This document shows, one piece after another, positions 61,276 to 64,000 of a stretch of DNA of 64,000 nt. The DNA lies in assembly GCF_009741265.1 (NCBI RefSeq), contig NZ_WOWL01000001.1, positions 4,704,652 to 4,768,651 of the forward strand, read 5' to 3'. How positions within the stretch are numbered: position 1 is the stretch's first letter; every line of letters begins with the position of its first letter. The notes under the pieces were generated by a model. It had not been told where the DNA came from. It made no database searches and saw nothing but the letters and a program-made list of their open reading frames with translations. This DNA is from Pseudarthrobacter sp. GA104 (GTDB lineage: Bacteria; Actinomycetota; Actinomycetes; Actinomycetales; Micrococcaceae). Made by a program: the position numbers and the translations under genes.

Positions 61276-62801
61276 CAGCCCTCCTCATTGATGGCTCTGC
61301 CGGCACCTGAAACAGTGACCCCGGCGGGTGCAACAGGGACCTCGTCGCTACCTTCGTGGACAGGTTTCTTACTCTCAGCGGCTTTGCCGAGGATGTCTTT
61401 TGCCCGCATAGCAACCGGCATGTGTTGGGACGTGCCCCCCTTAAAGATGAGGCTGAGGAGTATGACAACCGATAGATTAGCCGCCAGCGAAATAAGTCCG
61501 GTATTGAGGTTGCCGGGCACAAGCTTTGTGAAGTAGAAGAACGTCACGAGGGTACAACCGACCACGATTCCCGCAGAGAGAGCGGGCGCCTTGAATCTCC
61601 TGAAGAACATGACACCGAACCATGCGGGGACGAGCTGGGCCGTCAAAGCCAGGGCCAGATTTAAGAAGGTGAGCATGATTGAGGAAGTGAAAGTAGACAG
61701 CGTGGCTGTGAAGACCAGAAAAAGTCCCATGACCAGTTTCACGCTATGGGAAGACTTGGATTTAGAGAGTGTCGGGACGAGATTGCGGGTAAGGACTCCG
61801 CCGAACATCAATGAGTTCCCCGCAAGAACAATCAGGGCAGACAACCCGGCGCCGGCGGCTACCAGGCCGACAATCCATTCGGGCGCGAGATCCCGGGTGA
61901 CCGCCAGGAAGACATCGTCCGGGTTCGACAGGTTGGGCGCGTGGCTGATGCCGTAATACGCGGCGAATACCAAGAGCGGGTACATGAGCATATACAAGGG
62001 CATCCAAATAACGGACTTCTTGATAGAACTTTCCGATTTTGCGGCGAAGAGGAACTGCGCGGGAAAGGTCAGGTAAAACTGAATCGACTGTACGAATATG
62101 GTCGACATCGCAAAGATAAGAGCACCGCCAGTAACCGTGGTCATGTCCGGCCTCGTGGCTACCTCTTCAAAGATCCCGGGGATTCCCTTGGCGGCAATTA
62201 CGGCAACAATTCCAGCAAGGGTTATTCCCAAGAACATAAACAAGTCCTTGACAATGGCGACGAAAGCGGTCGAGCGCATTCCGGAAATGGCTACATACAG
62301 GAAGGCAATCACCGCAGACCCGACGATGATGCCGAGCCGGCTCAACGGCAGTCCGAGACCGCTCAGAACTGTTTGCAGTCCAACGAACTGGAACACAGCC
62401 CAAGGTATGAGAGCCAGAACGAAAGTGAACGCGGCCAGCTTTTCGAGAAGCCGGTTTTTGTAGTGGCCATACATGACGTCCGGCACGGTTACCGCGTTGT
62501 AAACCTTGCCGGCGCGCCAGACCAGAGGTGCCAAGAAGTACCCGAAGACATAGCCCAAGAGAATGTACCCAATGAACCAGACTCCGTATGAGGCTCCCTT
62601 CGCGTAGATACCGCCCGGAAAACCGAGCATCGTTCCGACGCTGTATATCTCGCCTACCGCGAGGAAAAAGATCAGCCAGCCAGGCAGAGAGCGGCCTGCA
62701 ATCAACGTGCCCAAGGGTCCGCGGGTTGTCACGCCGCGTCGCGCTGCCAAGGCCACGCCGATCGAGAGAGCGATGATACTGAAAAAAACAACCGCAATCA
62801 T
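61275..62801 (-). CDS. Sodium:solute symporter family protein
   Basis: A 508-residue carrier of the SSS family (PanF/PutP/urea type) with about 13 membrane segments. The family stretch AGRSLPGWLIFFLAVGEIYSVGTMLG covers residues about 35-60, and the second hallmark lies near ISGMRSTAFVAIVKDLFMFLG. The last 60 residues are a hydrophilic tail. ATG 62801 overlaps the DUF3311 stop (ATGA); a longer frame start at 62867 lies within that gene and is rejected. DUF3311 plus SSS pairs are common. The substrate should be what the downstream amidohydrolase and cyclodeaminase-family proteins handled. Confidence 0.9.
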   Translation of the reverse strand: MIAVVFFSIIALSIGVALAARRGVTTRGPLGTLIAGRSLPGWLIFFLAVGEIYSVGTMLGFPGGIYAKGASYGVWFIGYILLGYVFGYFLAPLVWRAGKVYNAVTVPDVMYGHYKNRLLEKLAAFTFVLALIPWAVFQFVGLQTVLSGLGLPLSRLGIIVGSAVIAFLYVAISGMRSTAFVAIVKDLFMFLGITLAGIVAVIAAKGIPGIFEEVATRPDMTTVTGGALIFAMSTIFVQSIQFYLTFPAQFLFAAKSESSIKKSVIWMPLYMLMYPLLVFAAYYGISHAPNLSNPDDVFLAVTRDLAPEWIVGLVAAGAGLSALIVLAGNSLMFGGVLTRNLVPTLSKSKSSHSVKLVMGLFLVFTATLSTFTSSIMLTFLNLALALTAQLVPAWFGVMFFRRFKAPALSAGIVVGCTLVTFFYFTKLVPGNLNTGLISLAANLSVVILLSLIFKGGTSQHMPVAMRAKDILGKAAESKKPVHEGSDEVPVAPAGVTVSGAGRAINEEG

Positions 62802-63022
62802 TCGGTTTCTCCTTCCAGTCGACGATATGCGGCGCTTTCCAAGTAGCGCCATGAGATCCAGAAGCACAGGGACGTCAGAGGTAGCCAGGCAAACAACCAG
62901 GCAAACACCATTGGTATCCCGATGACGGTATGAGGGTTGTTACTAACTAGCGGGAGTCCGACAAGTATGGCCAGGGCAGGGATTCCCATCGCAACGCCCA
63001 AGGACCAGCGACTTCCGATCAC
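62798..63022 (-). CDS. DUF3311 small membrane protein
   Basis: A 74-residue protein with two membrane segments (about 6-24 and 33-56) and a charged C-terminus (RRLEGETE). I recognise it as DUF3311-like, a family nearly always encoded directly before a sodium:solute symporter, as here (ATGA overlap). It is likely an accessory subunit. ATG 63022 follows a GGAGT sequence. A perfect TGGTATACCA palindrome lies 117 bases upstream. Confidence 0.82.
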   Translation of the reverse strand: MIGSRWSLGVAMGIPALAILVGLPLVSNNPHTVIGIPMVFAWLFAWLPLTSLCFWISWRYLESAAYRRLEGETE

Positions 63023-63406
63023 AGTTACTCCTAAATTCGGATGGTTGGATTATGAGCGGAAGCACAAACTGAACGAGAAGCACTGTTGACCCGCCTGTTG
63101 TTTGAGTCCGTTATCTCAAGTGGAGCCAACATTAGTTCTGGTATACCATTTGAGACAGGGCCAGTTAACGTCCCCTGACAGGAGCCAGTTGCCATGGGAG
63201 TGGCCTAAGGGTCCACCGTCTTGCTGAGCTGGGCAGGCAGCGACTCGCGGCTCAACTTAATGTGTGCGTGCAAGCGCATAGGGGGCGACCTTCGCCGACT
63301 GGGCTGCACAGGGCCGCGTGCTCTTCGTGTTGCGGCTCATTGCTCCGGTTCTGCGCCAGCCCGGGGGTCCAGCGCGTCCGTCCAAGAAGCGGCGTCATGG
63401 AATCCG
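63023..63406. other. Control region of the symporter operon
   Basis: About 380 bases between the DUF3311 start and the GntR relic. It holds the palindrome at 63139-63148 and no supported gene. Confidence 0.4.
63139..63148. promoter_or_regulatory. TGGTATACCA palindrome, GntR-type operator
   Basis: A perfect 10-base palindrome of the type bound by FadR-subfamily GntR regulators (core GTnnnAC-like). It is upstream of the DUF3311-symporter operon and next to a broken GntR gene, which was presumably its partner. Confidence 0.55.
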
Positions 63407-63720
63407 TCAGACGGCGGCGACCTGGAGCCGGACGATTCTCGAATGTATTTCACTGCAGAACAGCAAGGCCTGATGCGGTCGAACCTCTTCAATCGCCGAA
63501 CGCGAGGCCGCAAGGGGCTCACGCAGGCGCCCTGCACAGCCGTCGGCAACTCGCATTGCTGCCGCTCTCGCAGCGACGGCCTTAAGACAGAGCCAGCGTC
63601 CCGCGGTGCACCACTGCGCCGCTGAAGGACGGCAACGAATCCATTTTGCTCCAGCCGCTGGATAGCCTCGCCCGCCGGCATCCCGGACACCCGGCACTTC
63701 TCTGATAGGCCACGAGCATA
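63407..63720 (-). pseudogene. GntR-family regulator relic
   Basis: Three pieces in different minus-strand frames reassemble a GntR regulator: the recognition helix GLSEKCRVSGMPAGEAIQRL and EQNGFVAVL (about 63711-63610), the wing SGAVVHRGTLAL (about 63620-63582), and an effector-domain piece with RSAIEEVRPHQALLF and CSEIHSRIV (about 63500-63430). Intact members read as GVSRMPVREAIRRLEQ at the first piece. At least two frameshifts are needed and the end is missing. Identification is by pattern only, so moderate. Confidence 0.5.
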
Positions 63721-63799
63721 GGGGCGGGAAGCGTGGGGTGAACAATCCGGATCCGGGCATGCTGATGAGACGGTGAACCAGAGGGGAAGGGCCGTCTTC

Positions 63800-64000
63800 C
63801 TAACCCGGGCCACTTCGTGCCGAGGAAGCCCGGCTCGGCCCCGGAAGACTCTCGTCGCTCACCTCCACGGAGATGAGGCGTCCTTTTACTGCGAGGTGTC
63901 CGGCTACCGCAAGAAGTATTGCTTCCGCGGCCAGCGCCCAAATGGTGGCTTCCCAGCGTTGAGTCCACTCGAGAAGCAGGGCGGCACCTATGGGACCCAT
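63800..64000 (-). CDS. C-terminal end of an MFS-like transporter (cut by window edge)
   Basis: The frame is open to the right edge. The visible 66 residues begin with GPIGAALLLEWTQRWEATIW, then a hydrophobic segment AEAILLAVAGHLAV and a hydrophilic tail ending in ARSGPG. A final membrane helix followed by a polar tail fits the end of a major facilitator; other membrane proteins are possible. Confidence 0.45.
   Translation of the reverse strand: MGPIGAALLLEWTQRWEATIWALAAEAILLAVAGHLAVKGRLISVEVSDESLPGPSRASSARSGPG

Noticed and set aside
63221..63625. 134-codon plus-strand frame near the right edge
   Set aside because: Low-complexity product; the opposite strand shows recognisable GntR pieces.
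1..64000. CRISPR arrays, tRNA/rRNA genes, prophage or conjugation genes
   Set aside because: No regularly spaced repeats, no cloverleaf or rRNA stretches and no structural phage or transfer genes were seen on reading the window.

Overview
The window is a high-GC Gram-positive chromosome segment. Gene content, codon use, GTG/TTG starts, leaderless promoters and U-less hairpin terminators all fit a soil actinobacterium of the Arthrobacter/Pseudarthrobacter/Paenarthrobacter group (Micrococcaceae). It is an accessory, catabolic region. No rRNA, tRNA, CRISPR array, phage or complete insertion sequence was seen.

Region 1 (1-10.1 kb) is an organic-acid cluster. It holds an HMG-CoA-lyase-like protein (cut by the left edge), a family III CoA-transferase, an IclR regulator, a NitT/TauT-type ABC importer (ATPase, permease, lipoprotein), an aconitase-family hydro-lyase, an MFS carrier and a tartrate/isopropylmalate-dehydrogenase-like enzyme. 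Isomerase, decarboxylating dehydrogenase, CoA activation and C-C lyase together suggest a complete route for an unidentified di- or tricarboxylate. A glycogen-debranching-type glucosidase follows (10.5-12.7 kb).

Region 2 (12.8-29.9 kb) is a complete sialic acid system: a secreted modular sialidase, a second sialidase without signal peptide, a DUF4862-like protein, a peptide/SatABCD-type ABC importer with a fused permease-ATPase, then nanA, nanK, nanE, nagA and the separate unit nanR-nagB. A palindrome close to TAGGACGTCCTA occurs at all three control regions, including in front of the GntR/FadR regulator itself, and is a strong operator candidate.

Region 3 (30-34.5 kb) holds small hypothetical genes, a possible small RNA, two related SH3-like small proteins, a degenerate gene and a CynX-type MFS gene broken by one frameshift.

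Region 4 (34.6-53.7 kb) is a taurine dissimilation island: pdxS (PLP synthesis), a TauE-type sulfite exporter, an amino-acid/taurine permease, a CobT-like and CobS-like pair in one operon with an IclR regulator, xsc, a semialdehyde dehydrogenase, a TauR/MocR regulator, ald, tpa, pta and a YeiH-type putative sulfate/sulfite exporter. The inferred flow is taurine to sulfoacetaldehyde (Tpa, with Ald recycling alanine), to acetyl phosphate plus sulfite (Xsc), to acetyl-CoA (Pta), with sulfite exported. Isocitrate lyase and malate synthase follow directly (53.9-57.1 kb) and would let the cell grow on that acetyl-CoA. Two control regions of the island share an IclR-like element, and the ald/tpa divide carries CTGGAC repeats of TauR type.

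Region 5 (57.4-64 kb) has a secreted EF-hand-like protein, then a minus-strand operon that is decaying: a frameshifted GntR regulator, DUF3311 plus sodium:solute symporter, an amidohydrolase with an in-frame TAG and a frameshift, and an intact ornithine-cyclodeaminase-family gene. The right edge cuts an MFS-like gene.
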